A stretch of DNA of 64,000 nt from a bacterium (GCA_030535455.1 JAUNJY010000001.1:124001-188000); one strand, 5' to 3'. Counted from the first letter of the stretch, positions 7,489 to 16,856 are shown. The notes: generated by a model from the sequence alone, not told the origin. Numbers and translations: made by a program.

Positions 7489-8157
7489 TTACTTCATAGC
7501 AAAATCAGCAACAAAACGATACATCAACATAAAGTGACAGAAGCTTCCGCCCATTACGAATAGATGAAAGATTTCATGCGATCCAAAGTTTCTATGTTTT
7601 GAATTGAATATTGGAAGTTTTAATGCATAAATGATACCGCCGATGGTATAGATAACGCCTCCAATTAAAAGCCATAGGAAACCATCAAAGGAAAGTGCAT
7701 TTATGATTGGGCTGAATGCAAGAACACAAGTCCAACCCATTGCAATGTAAACAACGCTGGAAATCCATTTAGGACAAGTTACCCAGACAGCTTTAAGGAT
7801 AATGCCGCCAATGGCCATTGTCCAAATCAGGATAAATAAGAATAAGCCAAGCTTTCCACCAAGAACAACAAGGCAGATCGGTGTATAGGTACCTGCAATC
7901 AATATACTAATCATCATATGATCAAACTTCTTTAATTTTTTATTGGTTTTCTCAGAAATATCAAATGTATGATATATGGTGCTTGCGGTGTAAAGCAAGA
8001 TCATGCTGACGATAAATATAGTAAGTGAAATCAAATGTATCTTATCTGGGTTTGTTGCTGCTTTGATTAAAAGCGGAGTAGCGGCAAAGAGAGCCATTAA
8101 CATACCTATGAAATGTGTGATTGCGCTACCTGGATCTTTTGCTTTAATTTTACTCAT
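7489..8157 (-). CDS. Hemolysin III family membrane protein (PAQR/YqfA type)
   Basis: 222 aa, seven predicted membrane helices. The family signature is complete: ITHFIG at the N-terminus, the TASTIYHTF motif and C-terminal HEIFHLFVMGGSFCHF, whose His residues form the metal site seen in PAQR proteins. Despite the historical name, most members are not proven haemolysins. They are thought to be membrane hydrolases or lipid-homeostasis proteins. AGGAGGTTATTATATG gives a clear ribosome site and start. It is a single-gene unit opposed to the SpoIIQ-like gene. Confidence 0.9.
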   Translation of the reverse strand: MSKIKAKDPGSAITHFIGMLMALFAATPLLIKAATNPDKIHLISLTIFIVSMILLYTASTIYHTFDISEKTNKKLKKFDHMMISILIAGTYTPICLVVLGGKLGLFLFILIWTMAIGGIILKAVWVTCPKWISSVVYIAMGWTCVLAFSPIINALSFDGFLWLLIGGVIYTIGGIIYALKLPIFNSKHRNFGSHEIFHLFVMGGSFCHFMLMYRFVADFAMK

Positions 8158-8309
8158 ATAATAACCTCCTTAATATGACATCTGATATTAATATGCACAA
8201 AATAAATATTAATAATACGATATGTAGTTTTAAAAACTACTTGTTACGATTCATATATTACTCTTATTAAATTTAAAAAGCAATATCTATCGTAGAAATA
8301 TTTTGTTTA

Positions 8310-8339
8310 TTGAAACAGTTGTATTTCCTATGCTATAAT
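8310..8339 (+). promoter_or_regulatory. Sigma-A promoter for the DUF951 gene
   Basis: TTGAAA - 18 bp - TATAAT, with the transcript start expected about 25 bp before the ribosome site. Confidence 0.68.
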
Positions 8340-8373
8340 AGGAAACAATATATATATTAGGCGGAGGTTTATA

Positions 8374-8556
8374 ATGGAAGTAGCTGTTGGAGATATCATT
8401 AAATTAAAAAAACAACATCCTTGTGGAAGCTTCGAATGGGAAGTACTACGAATCGGTATTGATTTTCGTTTAAAATGTACAGGATGTGGACATCAGATTA
8501 TGATTCCGCGTAAGCAAGTAGAGAAGAATATTAGAAATATACGAAAAAGTTCGTAA
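8374..8556 (+). CDS. DUF951 domain protein
   Basis: 60 aa. The sequence VGDIIKLKKQHPCGSFEWEVLRIGIDFRLKCTGCGHQIMIPR is the full DUF951 family, with HPCGS and KCxGCG motifs that suggest a small zinc-knuckle fold and a KOW-like beta barrel. The molecular role is unknown. In Firmicutes this gene commonly sits just upstream of rpsF, ychF or parB, as here. GGCGGAGG precedes the ATG. Basic C-terminus (KQVEKNIRNIRKSS) would suit nucleic-acid contact, which is inference. Confidence 0.9.
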   Translation: MEVAVGDIIKLKKQHPCGSFEWEVLRIGIDFRLKCTGCGHQIMIPRKQVEKNIRNIRKSS

Positions 8557-8570
8557 GAAGAATATTCTAC

Positions 8571-8599
8571 TTGAATTATTGTAATTGTTATGCTAATAT
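8571..8599 (+). promoter_or_regulatory. Promoter of the rpsF-ssb-rpsR operon
   Basis: TTGAAT - 17 bp - TAATAT, about 80 bp upstream of rpsF. Confidence 0.55.
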
Positions 8600-8679
8600 A
8601 TCTAATTGTGATATGTTAAATATATTCCTTGCTCTTATCTTGTATAAGGGCCAGAGACCAAAAGGAGGTGCACACAACT

Positions 8680-8967
8680 ATGAACAAATATGAATTAGCC
8701 TTAGTTGTAAATGCAAAAATCGAAGATGAAGCAAGAACTGCTACAGTTGAAAAAGTAAAAGAATACATTACTCGTTTCGGCGGTACAGTAACTAACGTTG
8801 ATGAATGGGGTAAGAAAAGATTAGCTTACGATATTCAAAAAATGCGTGAAGGCTTCTACTACTTCATCACTTTCGAATCTGATTCAAACTGTCCAAACGA
8901 TGTAGAACAAAACGTTCGTATCATGGAATCTGTTATCAGATATTTATGCATTAGACAAGACGCATAA
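8680..8967 (+). CDS. rpsF: 30S ribosomal protein S6
   Basis: 95 aa, standard length. MNKYELALVVNAKIEDEARTATVEKVKEYI and the conserved WGKKRLAYDIQKMREGFYYFITFES block identify S6, which pairs with S18 on the platform of the 30S subunit. The start is the ATG behind AAAGGAGGTG; an in-frame codon 51 bp earlier has no ribosome site and would add a non-family extension. It is first gene of rpsF-ssb-rpsR, with an 18-bp gap to ssb. Confidence 0.97.
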   Translation: MNKYELALVVNAKIEDEARTATVEKVKEYITRFGGTVTNVDEWGKKRLAYDIQKMREGFYYFITFESDSNCPNDVEQNVRIMESVIRYLCIRQDA

Positions 8968-8985
8968 TAAGGAGGGGATTCCCTA

Positions 8986-9438
8986 ATGAACAAAGTTATC
9001 TTAATGGGTAGATTAACTAGAGATCCAGAAGTGAGATATTCTCAAGGTGAAAGTGCCACAGCTATTGCACGTTTTAGTTTAGCTGTTGATCGTAGATTTA
9101 AACGTCAAGGAGAAGCAGATGCTGATTTTATCAACTGTGTTTCTTTTGGAAAAACTGCTGAGTTTGCAGAAAGATACTTAAAGCAAGGTACGAAAGTCGT
9201 TGCATGCGGTAGAATTCAAACTGGTAGCTATACGAATAAAGAAGGTCAAAAAGTATACACAACTGATGTTGTTGTAGAAGAAGTTGAATTTGCTGAAAGC
9301 AAAGCAGCCAGCGAACGTAACAGTGGAATGGATCATGGTTTCCAACAACCAGCTTCTAGACCAGCTCCAAGCCAAGCGGCAGGAGACGGATTCATGGATA
9401 TTCCTGACGGTATTGATGAAGAATTACCATTCAATTAG
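8986..9438 (+). CDS. ssb: Single-stranded DNA-binding protein
   Basis: 150 aa. It has an OB fold (about 1-105: MNKVILMGRLTRDPEVRYSQGESATAIARFSLAVDR, FINCVSFGKTAEFAERYLKQGTKVVACGRIQTGSY), a Gln/Pro/Ala linker and the acidic C-terminal tip DGIDEELPFN that recruits replication and repair partners. GGAGGGG ribosome site. It is the middle gene of the conserved rpsF-ssb-rpsR operon. The length is normal for a vegetative Firmicute SSB. Confidence 0.97.
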   Translation: MNKVILMGRLTRDPEVRYSQGESATAIARFSLAVDRRFKRQGEADADFINCVSFGKTAEFAERYLKQGTKVVACGRIQTGSYTNKEGQKVYTTDVVVEEVEFAESKAASERNSGMDHGFQQPASRPAPSQAAGDGFMDIPDGIDEELPFN

Positions 9439-9475
9439 CATTTAAAATATAAGGATTTAAGGAGGTCATGTTGTA

Positions 9476-9742
9476 ATGCCAAGTAATAGAACTGATAGAA
9501 GCGATTCTCCTATGAAAAGAAGAGGCGGACGTAGACGTAAGAAAGTTTGCGTATTCTGTGCTGACAAAAATCATACAGGAATCGAATATAAAGATATTAA
9601 TAAATTAAAAAGATACGTGTCTGAAAGAGGAAAAATTCTTCCTAGAAGAATTACTGGTAACTGCGCTAAGCATCAAAGAGCTTTAACAGTAGCTATCAAG
9701 AGAGCTAGACACATCGCTTTAATGCCATACACAACTGATTAA
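9476..9742 (+). CDS. rpsR: 30S ribosomal protein S18
   Basis: 88 aa. [64 protein letters not shown] is the S18 core. CxxC plus a later Cys and His make the zinc-binding version of S18. The N-terminus is basic ([11 protein letters not shown]). It follows ssb by 37 bp with AAGGAGG upstream and is followed directly by a strong terminator, ending the operon. Confidence 0.97.
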   Translation: MPSNRTDRSDSPMKRRGGRRRKKVCVFCADKNHTGIEYKDINKLKRYVSERGKILPRRITGNCAKHQRALTVAIKRARHIALMPYTTD

Positions 9743-9772
9743 TTTTAATCATTTGCGGATCGCATAAGCGGA

Positions 9773-9809
9773 AAACCCCTTGTGAATGTAAATTTACAAG
9801 GGGTTTTTT
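9773..9809 (+). terminator. Terminator of rpsF-ssb-rpsR
   Basis: AAACCCCTTGT / ACAAGGGGTTTTTT hairpin 30 bp behind rpsR. Confidence 0.87.
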
Positions 9810-9858
9810 CTTTACATAAAAATATAATATGGAAATAAAAGTAGGACTATAGGACTAT

Positions 9859-9888
9859 TTGACATTATTTTGTTCGGTACGTTATAAT
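9859..9888 (+). promoter_or_regulatory. Promoter of the Big_2 surface-protein gene
   Basis: TTGACA - 18 bp - TATAAT, leaving a leader of roughly 75 nt. Its presence shows that the surface protein gene is an independent unit inside the ribosomal/replication block. Confidence 0.65.
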
Positions 9889-9968
9889 GTCATGAGGAAA
9901 TATTTGGGAAATAGTGATACTTTTTATTATGAAGTATTGTTATTATCTTAAGAAGAAGGAGTAGGGAA

Positions 9969-11684
9969 ATGAAAAATCTAATTGCTAAAAGCTCAAAAGC
10001 GTTAGGCGCATTTTTATTTACTTTAGTGGCTGTATTTACAGTGGCTTGTATAATGCCTAACAATGACTCGACTACAAAGGTTGAGGCTGCTGCTAAAATC
10101 AGCAAATCAAGTGTTACACTTCCAATTGGATCAAGTGAACAACTAAAGGTAAATGGAACATCAAAGAAAGCAACATGGAAGACTACAGATAAAAAGGTTG
10201 CAACTGTAACAAACAATGGTAAAGTAACGGCTAAAAAAGCAGGTTCAGCAAAGATCCAAGCTAAAGTAGGCAGCAAGACTTATACTTGTAAAGTTAAGGT
10301 TTTAAACTTCAAGCTTAACCATAAAAGCGTAACCATGACAAGTGGTAAAACAACAACATTAAAAGTATCTGGAACAAAGAGTAAAGTTACATATAAAACA
10401 AGCAATAAGAAAATCGCAACTGTAACAAGCAAAGGTGTTGTGAAAGGTGTTAAAAAGGGCTCAACTAATATCAAGGTTAAAGTAGGAAAAGACACCTATA
10501 CATTACCTGTAAAAGTTGAAGCGCCAAGCATCTCAAAATCAAGTATTAGCCTTAAGAAAGGAAATACATATACACTAAAGCTTAATGGAACAAACAGAAA
10601 CGTAAGCTGGTCTACAAATAACAGCAAAGTCGCAACCGTAAGTAAAGGAAAAGTAACAGCAAAAGCGGTAGGACAAGCAATCATTACAGCAAAAGTAAAC
10701 GATAAAAGTTATACTTGTAAAGTGGTAGTAGGCCATAATGTAATTAACTGTCCGGATTCTATTACTGTAAAGTATGGTGAAACTAAGACATATATACTGA
10801 CTGCAACAGATGGATTTGAATATGGTTACCATAACTCGAGTATTGCAGATGTTAGCATCAATCCATCTTTATTCTATGCAGGTGATAAACTAACAATGAA
10901 GATTACTGGAAATATGGTTGGTACTACCACTCTTAAATTAGTAAGTAAGGCAGGATGGACTAAAAACGTTAAAATTACAGTAGTAGGTAATAAAATAGCA
11001 ACTGGTACAGTAGGAAGTACCATTAGTAATATTAAAGTTAACAGTCTCGTAGCATATAAGTCTGCGAATTCTTCTTATGACATTATGGTACAATGCAGTT
11101 TTACAAACAATATTTCTGAAAAGTTATTGGGTTACAATGTTGAGTTTGGCTTCTATGATAAAAACGGAAAGCTTGTAGAGAGCGAAAAGAAAGGAATTAC
11201 AAATTCAACCAAGGGTAAGGCATATGCCGCATATTTTATTAATTATGGTTATGGAAGCAATACGATGAAGGATGTAACCAGTGTAAAGATAATATCTATT
11301 CAGCCAGTACTTGATAAAACTGTGGTTGGACAGATAAGAACAAATCCTACCACTACAGTTATAAGTGATACAAGTAAAGTAAATGGTATTACTGTTTCCA
11401 ATATTCAAAAACAATTTAATTATGGAAGCTATTATAATGAAACTTATGGACAATTTGCATTTAGTATTAAGAATAATTCTAATGATACGAAATACATTAA
11501 CGCATGGTTTGATGCTTATGATAGTGCAGGAAAAAAAATTGGTCAAAGTAATAAATTTAATTATGAATTTATTGCTATAAGTGGAGGAGAAATAAAAACG
11601 ATTGTATGTGATCCTTACTGTTTTGTTGGAGGTTTTTCAACTGGAACAATTGCTAAAGTAGTGCTCAGATTTGAAAATGACTAA
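9969..11684 (+). CDS. Secreted protein with tandem Big_2 (Ig-like) domains
   Basis: 571 aa. It has an N-terminal signal sequence (about 1-40, hydrophobic core ALGAFLFTLVAVFTVACI). About three Big_2 domains follow (roughly 42-113, 115-187 and 189-262), each ending in a KVT..K.G.A.I.AKV....YTCKVKV type strand pair. Next is a less regular beta domain (about 262-345), then a C-terminal FxLYD-like region with paired motifs QCSFTNNISEKLLGYNVEFGFYD and AFSIKNNSNDTKYINAWFDAYD. No LPxTG or SLH anchor is visible. Big_2 proteins usually act in adhesion or as cell-wall-associated scaffolds; the target is unknown. It has its own promoter and terminator. Confidence 0.85.
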   Translation: MKNLIAKSSKALGAFLFTLVAVFTVACIMPNNDSTTKVEAAAKISKSSVTLPIGSSEQLKVNGTSKKATWKTTDKKVATVTNNGKVTAKKAGSAKIQAKVGSKTYTCKVKVLNFKLNHKSVTMTSGKTTTLKVSGTKSKVTYKTSNKKIATVTSKGVVKGVKKGSTNIKVKVGKDTYTLPVKVEAPSISKSSISLKKGNTYTLKLNGTNRNVSWSTNNSKVATVSKGKVTAKAVGQAIITAKVNDKSYTCKVVVGHNVINCPDSITVKYGETKTYILTATDGFEYGYHNSSIADVSINPSLFYAGDKLTMKITGNMVGTTTLKLVSKAGWTKNVKITVVGNKIATGTVGSTISNIKVNSLVAYKSANSSYDIMVQCSFTNNISEKLLGYNVEFGFYDKNGKLVESEKKGITNSTKGKAYAAYFINYGYGSNTMKDVTSVKIISIQPVLDKTVVGQIRTNPTTTVISDTSKVNGITVSNIQKQFNYGSYYNETYGQFAFSIKNNSNDTKYINAWFDAYDSAGKKIGQSNKFNYEFIAISGGEIKTIVCDPYCFVGGFSTGTIAKVVLRFEND

Positions 11685-11690
11685 GTAAAA

Positions 11691-11739
11691 CATAGAAAAA
11701 TGCCCCATATGATTTATTCATATGGGGCATTTTTCTATG
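11691..11739 (+). terminator. Long-stem terminator behind the Big_2 gene
   Basis: A perfect inverted repeat of about 22 bp (CATAGAAAAATGCCCCATATGA and its complement) around a TTTAT loop. A run of five T lies inside the stem, so it can act from either strand. Confidence 0.85.
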
Positions 11740-11877
11740 TTTTTCATGCATACTAGAAACAGATACAGTAACATTCCGCAGGTTTGTGGTACTAAAATAG
11801 TGCTTTTCTAAATTTACCGAAAATGGTATAATGACGTATGGTAAAGAATCATAGCGTATTAGCTAGGAGATGTGGAA

Positions 11878-13935
11878 ATGAAGCAAAAGGTTAAATTGAA
11901 CGGTACCTTAAAGACATACCTAAGATGGCCGATTTATCTTACAATCATATTACTTGCGATGACAGTAAGTATATTTATGGTAGACACAGAAGCCGGTATT
12001 ATTATGTCAATGTATTTAGGGATTTATATACTGTTCACAGTCGTTATTTATTATAGAAAACGCTCCACGATCCTACGCGAAATAGTTCAGTATGCTACGA
12101 CTTATAATTGTGTTCAGAACAAATTAGTAAAACAGATGATAATTCCATATGGGATACTAGATTGTGAAGGACATTTATTGTGGGGGAATGACGAGTTCCT
12201 AGATATTATACAGGATGAAAAATCAGCAAAAAGAGGAATTACAACTATATTTCCAGAAGTATATCCTGGAATGTTCCCAAGCAGTGAAATGGACGTAGAG
12301 AGACATATTTCGTTAGGTGAAAAGGATTACAAGATTATTATAAGAAGAGTAATCGCAATGGGGGCAGCTGGCCAGGAGTATGTAGAAGAGGCAGCAAATG
12401 AAGGCTCTGAAGAATATGACGTGATTTACAGCATTTATTTAATGGATGAGACAGAGATTAATACGTGTATTCGAGAGAATAAAGAGCAACGTCTTATCAT
12501 TGGACTTCTGTATATCGATAACTATGAAGAGGCTCTTGAGAGCATTGATGAAGTTAGAAGATCATTACTGATTGCATTGGTTGATCGTAAGATTAATAAG
12601 CAGATGCAAAGTATTGATGCAATTATCAAGAAGCTTGAAAAAGACAAATATATTGTTATTTTCAAACAAAAGTATCTGCCACAGCTTCAAAATTCAAGAT
12701 TTTCCTTGTTAGATGAAGTTAGAGCTGTCAATATCGGAAATGATATGGCAGTAACCTTAAGTATGGGACTAGGCGTTAATGCAGAGACTTACTTAAAGGG
12801 ATATGAAAGTGCAAGAGCAGCAATTGATCTTGCTTTAGGTAGAGGTGGTGACCAGGTAGTAATCAAGGATGGAGATAAAATCCTATACTATGGTGGCCGA
12901 AGTATGCAGGTTGAGAAAAATACACGTGTAAAGGCTCGTGTAAAGGCTCATGCATTGAAGGAATTAGTAGAGGCAAAAGATAATATCGTAATCATGGGGC
13001 ATGCTATAGGTGATGTTGACTCCTTTGGTGCAGCTATTGGTATTTATCGTATTGCTAAGACATTAAATAAGAGAGCGTATATCGTTATAAATGAGGTTAC
13101 AAAAAGTGTAAGACCATTAAAAGATCGCTTTATGGATAATCCAGAGTATGAAGAGGATATGTTCCTCAACAGTACCAAGGCACTTGAGGTTACCAATGAG
13201 AATACGCTATTAGTGGTAGTGGATGTAAACCGTCCATCCTACACAGAATGTCCAGAGTTGTTAGGTATGACACCAACGATTGTTATTTTAGACCATCATC
13301 GCCAGACAGGTGAGGTTGTTCAGAATGCAGTATTAAGTTATATTGAACCATACGCATCCTCAACGTGTGAGATGGTAGCAGAAATTCTTCAATATATTGA
13401 AGAGGGGCTGAAGTTAAAGCCATTAGAAGCAGATGCCATGTACTCAGGAATGATCATTGACACAAATAACTTCTTGATGAAGACAGGGGTTCGAACCTTT
13501 GAGGCTGCAGCATTCTTAAGAAGAAGCGGTGCAGATGTCACTCGAGTAAGAAAGTCATTTAGAAGTGATATGAATGAGTATGTAAAAAAAGCAGAAGCAC
13601 TTAGTAATACAGAAGTATTTATGGATCATTATGCCATTGCTGTAAGTACAAGTGAAGGCGTGGATAGTCCGACCGTATTAGCTGCACAGGTTGCAAATGA
13701 ACTGCTTAGCATTACGGGAATTAAGGCTTCCTTTGTATTAGTAAATTATAATAATAAGATATATATTAGCGCTAGGTCTATTGATGAACTAAATGTTCAA
13801 ATTGTAATGGAAAAGCTAGGCGGTGGCGGTCATATGACAATTGCCGGTGCACAGCTTGAAAATTGCACGATTGATCAGGCAAAACAGACAGTTAAAAATA
13901 CACTAGAACAGATGAAACAGGAAGGAGAAATCTAA
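11878..13935 (+). CDS. gdpP: Cyclic-di-AMP phosphodiesterase GdpP
   Basis: About 685 aa. Two N-terminal membrane helices (about 18-65) lead into a PAS domain (about 75-150), a degenerate GGDEF domain (about 170-300) and the DHH-DHHA1 phosphodiesterase module. Catalytic motifs: [34 protein letters not shown] and, in DHHA1, [12 protein letters not shown]. It hydrolyses c-di-AMP to pApA and so affects potassium and osmolyte balance and cell-wall stress. ATG 11878 is preferred over GTG 11872 because AGGAGA lies 7 bp upstream of it. It is first of gdpP-rplI-dnaB, with only 1 bp between gdpP and rplI. Confidence 0.95.
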   Translation: MKQKVKLNGTLKTYLRWPIYLTIILLAMTVSIFMVDTEAGIIMSMYLGIYILFTVVIYYRKRSTILREIVQYATTYNCVQNKLVKQMIIPYGILDCEGHLLWGNDEFLDIIQDEKSAKRGITTIFPEVYPGMFPSSEMDVERHISLGEKDYKIIIRRVIAMGAAGQEYVEEAANEGSEEYDVIYSIYLMDETEINTCIRENKEQRLIIGLLYIDNYEEALESIDEVRRSLLIALVDRKINKQMQSIDAIIKKLEKDKYIVIFKQKYLPQLQNSRFSLLDEVRAVNIGNDMAVTLSMGLGVNAETYLKGYESARAAIDLALGRGGDQVVIKDGDKILYYGGRSMQVEKNTRVKARVKAHALKELVEAKDNIVIMGHAIGDVDSFGAAIGIYRIAKTLNKRAYIVINEVTKSVRPLKDRFMDNPEYEEDMFLNSTKALEVTNENTLLVVVDVNRPSYTECPELLGMTPTIVILDHHRQTGEVVQNAVLSYIEPYASSTCEMVAEILQYIEEGLKLKPLEADAMYSGMIIDTNNFLMKTGVRTFEAAAFLRRSGADVTRVRKSFRSDMNEYVKKAEALSNTEVFMDHYAIAVSTSEGVDSPTVLAAQVANELLSITGIKASFVLVNYNNKIYISARSIDELNVQIVMEKLGGGGHMTIAGAQLENCTIDQAKQTVKNTLEQMKQEGEI

Positions 13936-13936
13936 A

Positions 13937-14383
13937 ATGGATATTATTTTACTTCAGGATGTGAAAGCATTAGGGAAAAAAGGCGAACTTGTTAGTGTAA
14001 ACGAAGGTTACGCTAGAAACTTCATTTTACCAAAAAAATTAGGAGTAGAGGCTACTGCTAAGAACAAAAATGATTTAAAACTTCAAAAGGCAAATGAAGA
14101 AAAGGTGAAACAAGAAATCTTAGATCAAGCAAAACAATTTGCTGAGGAATTAAAAGATAAAGAGGTTCAAGTAAAACTGAAAGCAGGTAGTGATGGAAGA
14201 ACATTTGGTTCTATCTCTACAAAAGAAATTGCAACTGCTGCAAAAGCACAGTTAGGTTATGATATTGATAAAAAGAAAATGGTACTAAAAGAGCCTATTA
14301 AGAGCATTGGAACTTATGTTATTACTATTAAGTTACATGCTAAGGTAAATGGCGAATTGCGTGTTAAGGTAGTTGGCGCATAA
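13937..14383 (+). CDS. rplI: 50S ribosomal protein L9
   Basis: 148 aa, normal length. [40 protein letters not shown] is the N-terminal rRNA-binding domain, followed by the long connecting helix (about 42-75) and the C-terminal domain ([27 protein letters not shown]). GGAGAA within the gdpP 3' end serves as the ribosome site. The order gdpP-rplI-dnaB is the conserved Firmicute arrangement. Confidence 0.97.
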   Translation: MDIILLQDVKALGKKGELVSVNEGYARNFILPKKLGVEATAKNKNDLKLQKANEEKVKQEILDQAKQFAEELKDKEVQVKLKAGSDGRTFGSISTKEIATAAKAQLGYDIDKKKMVLKEPIKSIGTYVITIKLHAKVNGELRVKVVGA

Positions 14384-14401
14384 GTAGGAGTGGAGTAATT
14401 C

Positions 14402-15766
14402 ATGGAAGAAGCATTAATTAAACGAGTGCTTCCTCATAGTATAGAAGCGGAGCGCTCAGTTATTGGTTCTATGATTATGGATAAGGATGCGATTACAACA
14501 GCATCAGAAATCATTACTGGGGAAGACTTTTATCAAAATCAATTTGGGATTTTATATGATGCAATGTTAGAGTTGTATAATGAAGGAAAACCGGTTGATT
14601 TAGTTACATTACAAGATAAGATAAAAGAGAAGGATATTCCGGAAGAGTTATGTAGTATTGAATTCATCCGTGAGTTAATAAGTTCAGTACCAACATCTGC
14701 AAATGTTAAGTATTATGCAGGAATTGTAAAAGAAAAAGCTGTATTAAGACGTCTCATTAAGATTACAGAAGGTATTAGCAACGATGCCTATATGAGTAAA
14801 GAAAAGCTGGAAGTTATATTAGAGAATGCAGAGAAACAAGTATTTGATGTTGTTCAGAATAGAAGTACAGGTGATTTTACAAGTATCAAAGATGTTGTAA
14901 TTCAGTCTCTTGCAAGTATTGAGTCTGCAGCACGTAATAAAGGTAGTGTTACAGGTGTGTCTACAGGATTTTATGATCTTGATTATAAGACAGCTGGACT
15001 TCAGCCTTCAGATTTAATTATCGTGGCAGCCAGACCTTCTATGGGTAAGACAGCCTTCGTACTTAATATTGCGGAAAATGTTGCAGTTAAGAACGATACG
15101 ACTACAGTTATATTCAGTCTGGAAATGAGTAAGGATCAGCTGGTAAAACGTATTATTGCCATGAATTCTAAAGTGGATTCTCAGGCAATGCGTACAGGTG
15201 ACCTTCAGGATGAAGATTGGCTAAAAATTGTTGAAAGTGCTAGAGATATTGGAAGTTCCAACCTTGTTATTGATGATACACCAAGTATATCGGTACAGGA
15301 ATTACGTTCCAAGTGTCGTAAGCTTAAGTTAGAAAAGAACCTGGGGCTGGTTATTATCGATTACCTTCAGCTTATGTCAGGCGGTAGTAAAAAAGCTGAA
15401 TCAAAACAACAAGAGGTATCTGAAATTTCTAGAAATTTAAAAGCAGTAGCCAGAGAGATTAATGCTCCTGTAATTGCATTATCACAGCTTAGCCGTGCGG
15501 TAGAACAAAGACCGGACAAACGACCTATGATGTCGGATTTACGTGAGTCTGGGGCAATTGAGCAGGATGCCGATGTTATCATGTTCATTTATCGTGATGA
15601 TTATTATAATAAGGAGTCTAAGGATGCTGGTGTATCTGAGATTATCATTGGTAAGCAGAGAAATGGTCCTACGGGAACTGTCAAGCTTGCATGGTTATCA
15701 CAATATACTAAGTTTGCAAACTTGGACCGTAGTTACTATGATACGCATCAAGAGGATGAAGAATAG
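14402..15766 (+). CDS. dnaB: Replicative DNA helicase
   Basis: 454 aa hexameric helicase (DnaB of E. coli, DnaC of Bacillus). The N-terminal domain (about 1-150, LPHSIEAERSVIGSMI) binds primase and loader. The RecA-like domain starts with STGFYDLDYKTAGLQPSDLIIVAARPSMGKTAF (Walker A), then LGLVIIDYLQLMSG (Walker B), SRNLKAVARE, ALSQLSRAVEQR (arginine finger region) and MSDLRESGAIEQDADVIMF. Its probable loader DnaI and helper DnaD are encoded on the minus strand at 23-25 kb. It is last gene of its operon and followed by a terminator. Confidence 0.97.
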   Translation: MEEALIKRVLPHSIEAERSVIGSMIMDKDAITTASEIITGEDFYQNQFGILYDAMLELYNEGKPVDLVTLQDKIKEKDIPEELCSIEFIRELISSVPTSANVKYYAGIVKEKAVLRRLIKITEGISNDAYMSKEKLEVILENAEKQVFDVVQNRSTGDFTSIKDVVIQSLASIESAARNKGSVTGVSTGFYDLDYKTAGLQPSDLIIVAARPSMGKTAFVLNIAENVAVKNDTTTVIFSLEMSKDQLVKRIIAMNSKVDSQAMRTGDLQDEDWLKIVESARDIGSSNLVIDDTPSISVQELRSKCRKLKLEKNLGLVIIDYLQLMSGGSKKAESKQQEVSEISRNLKAVAREINAPVIALSQLSRAVEQRPDKRPMMSDLRESGAIEQDADVIMFIYRDDYYNKESKDAGVSEIIIGKQRNGPTGTVKLAWLSQYTKFANLDRSYYDTHQEDEE

Positions 15767-15780
15767 AATATAAAATATGA

Positions 15781-15817
15781 AAGCAGAGTGCCATTTAATA
15801 GGTACTCTGCTTTTTTA
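15781..15817 (+). terminator. Terminator of gdpP-rplI-dnaB
   Basis: AAGCAGAGTGCC / GGTACTCTGCTT stem followed by TTTTTTT. Confidence 0.87.
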
Positions 15818-15907
15818 TAGATAGGAAACTTCTCTTCGAGCAGCCTCCTATGTATAAAAAAGGCTTTCTGAAAAACAGAAAGCCAAGATGCACGCTCACC
15901 TGACAGG
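15811..15907 (+). repeat. Dispersed structured intergenic element, copy 1
   Basis: It starts at the T-run of the dnaB terminator. A second copy lies behind the tuf terminator (58771-58864) in the same orientation. Shared parts: GAAACTTCTCTTC...AGCCTCCTAT, an outer stem around it, a second hairpin GGCTTTCTG/CAGAAAGCC, and a conserved tail beginning CCAAGATGC. The central 32 bases differ at only three positions. The outer stem arms differ between copies but both keep pairing, which argues for RNA or cruciform structure. Identity unknown. Confidence 0.75.
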
Positions 15908-16101
15908 AGAATGTCATTAAGTCGTTGAGGTTTGTTACAGAGAAAGCATATGTTGGAATGTTATAAATACTCTAAATAAGTTCATAAATAATCTTAAGGA
16001 GAAATTCGTTTTTTAATTTGTATTCTGAGAAATGCCGAAGTTTTATAGGAAAGTCAGATAAAAGCTGTCGACAACTTGTTGTAAATATATGGAAAAGTTT
16101 A

Positions 16102-16129
16102 TTGCAAAACAATGGTCCTATGCTATAAT
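16102..16129 (+). promoter_or_regulatory. Promoter of the MerR-type regulator
   Basis: TTGCAA - 16 bp - TATAAT, about 12 bp ahead of the AAAGGAGGT ribosome site, so the leader is very short. Confidence 0.63.
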
Positions 16130-16157
16130 TATTAGTATGATAAAGGAGGTTGCCGGC

Positions 16158-16856
16158 ATGAGTGAGGGTAGTACATACGTGATATCACAGGTAGTCCAAA
16201 AGACTGGTTTAAAGTCGCATACAATACGATATTGGGAAGAAGAATTAAAACTCGACATTCCTCGTAATAATATGGGGCATAGATATTATACGGATAAAGA
16301 CATAAAGCTATTCTTACGGATTAAAGATTTGAAAAGCAAGGGCTTTCAGTTAAAGGCAATCGCGTTGATGCTGCCGGATTTAGGAGAGATTGATGAACTT
16401 GATATGCAGGACATGATGCAACTTAAAGACGAGATGAACTCTAAGGTAATTCAGCTGAGAGAGAGTAGATATAAAGATAGCTTTCAGAACGAAGGGGGGG
16501 AGATCTTGGACAAGCAAGAAACCGATCCTGTTGTTACAAATGAGGAAGATAATGAGATTGTAGTTGAGAAGAGCGCTAGTGAAAAGTTAGAGCGTTTTCA
16601 ACAGGTTATGACAAAAGTTATCGGTAATGCAATGAAGACGAATAATGTTGAAGTTACAGAAGCGATTAGTGAACATGTGACGGACAGTGTTATTAAGGAA
16701 ATGGATTATCTCTTTCGTATAAAAGAGGATCATGAGGAAGAACGATTTAAGAAGTTGGACGAGCTAATTCGTGATGTTCAGAAGAGCCGACAAGAGGTTG
16801 CAGCAACCGTACCTTCTAGAAAGAAGAAAAAGAAAGGGTTATTTCGAAGATCATAG
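16158..16856 (+). CDS. MerR-family HTH regulator with long charged C-terminus
   Basis: 232 aa. It has an N-terminal winged-helix MerR domain (about 6-75: YVISQVVQKTGLKSHTIRYWEEELKLDIPRNNMGHRYYTDKDIKLFLRIKDLKSKGFQLKAI). An acidic linker follows, then a C-terminal helical region (about 130-220: KLERFQQVMTKVIGNAMKTNNVEV..., EEERFKKLDELIRDVQKSRQEV) likely to be a coiled coil, and a basic tail KKKKKGLFRRS. There are no Cys residues for metal sensing. The layout resembles Firmicute MerR-like proteins of unknown target rather than metal or drug sensors. ATG 16158 has AAAGGAGGT 7 bp upstream. It is a single-gene unit. Confidence 0.82.
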   Translation: MSEGSTYVISQVVQKTGLKSHTIRYWEEELKLDIPRNNMGHRYYTDKDIKLFLRIKDLKSKGFQLKAIALMLPDLGEIDELDMQDMMQLKDEMNSKVIQLRESRYKDSFQNEGGEILDKQETDPVVTNEEDNEIVVEKSASEKLERFQQVMTKVIGNAMKTNNVEVTEAISEHVTDSVIKEMDYLFRIKEDHEEERFKKLDELIRDVQKSRQEVAATVPSRKKKKKGLFRRS

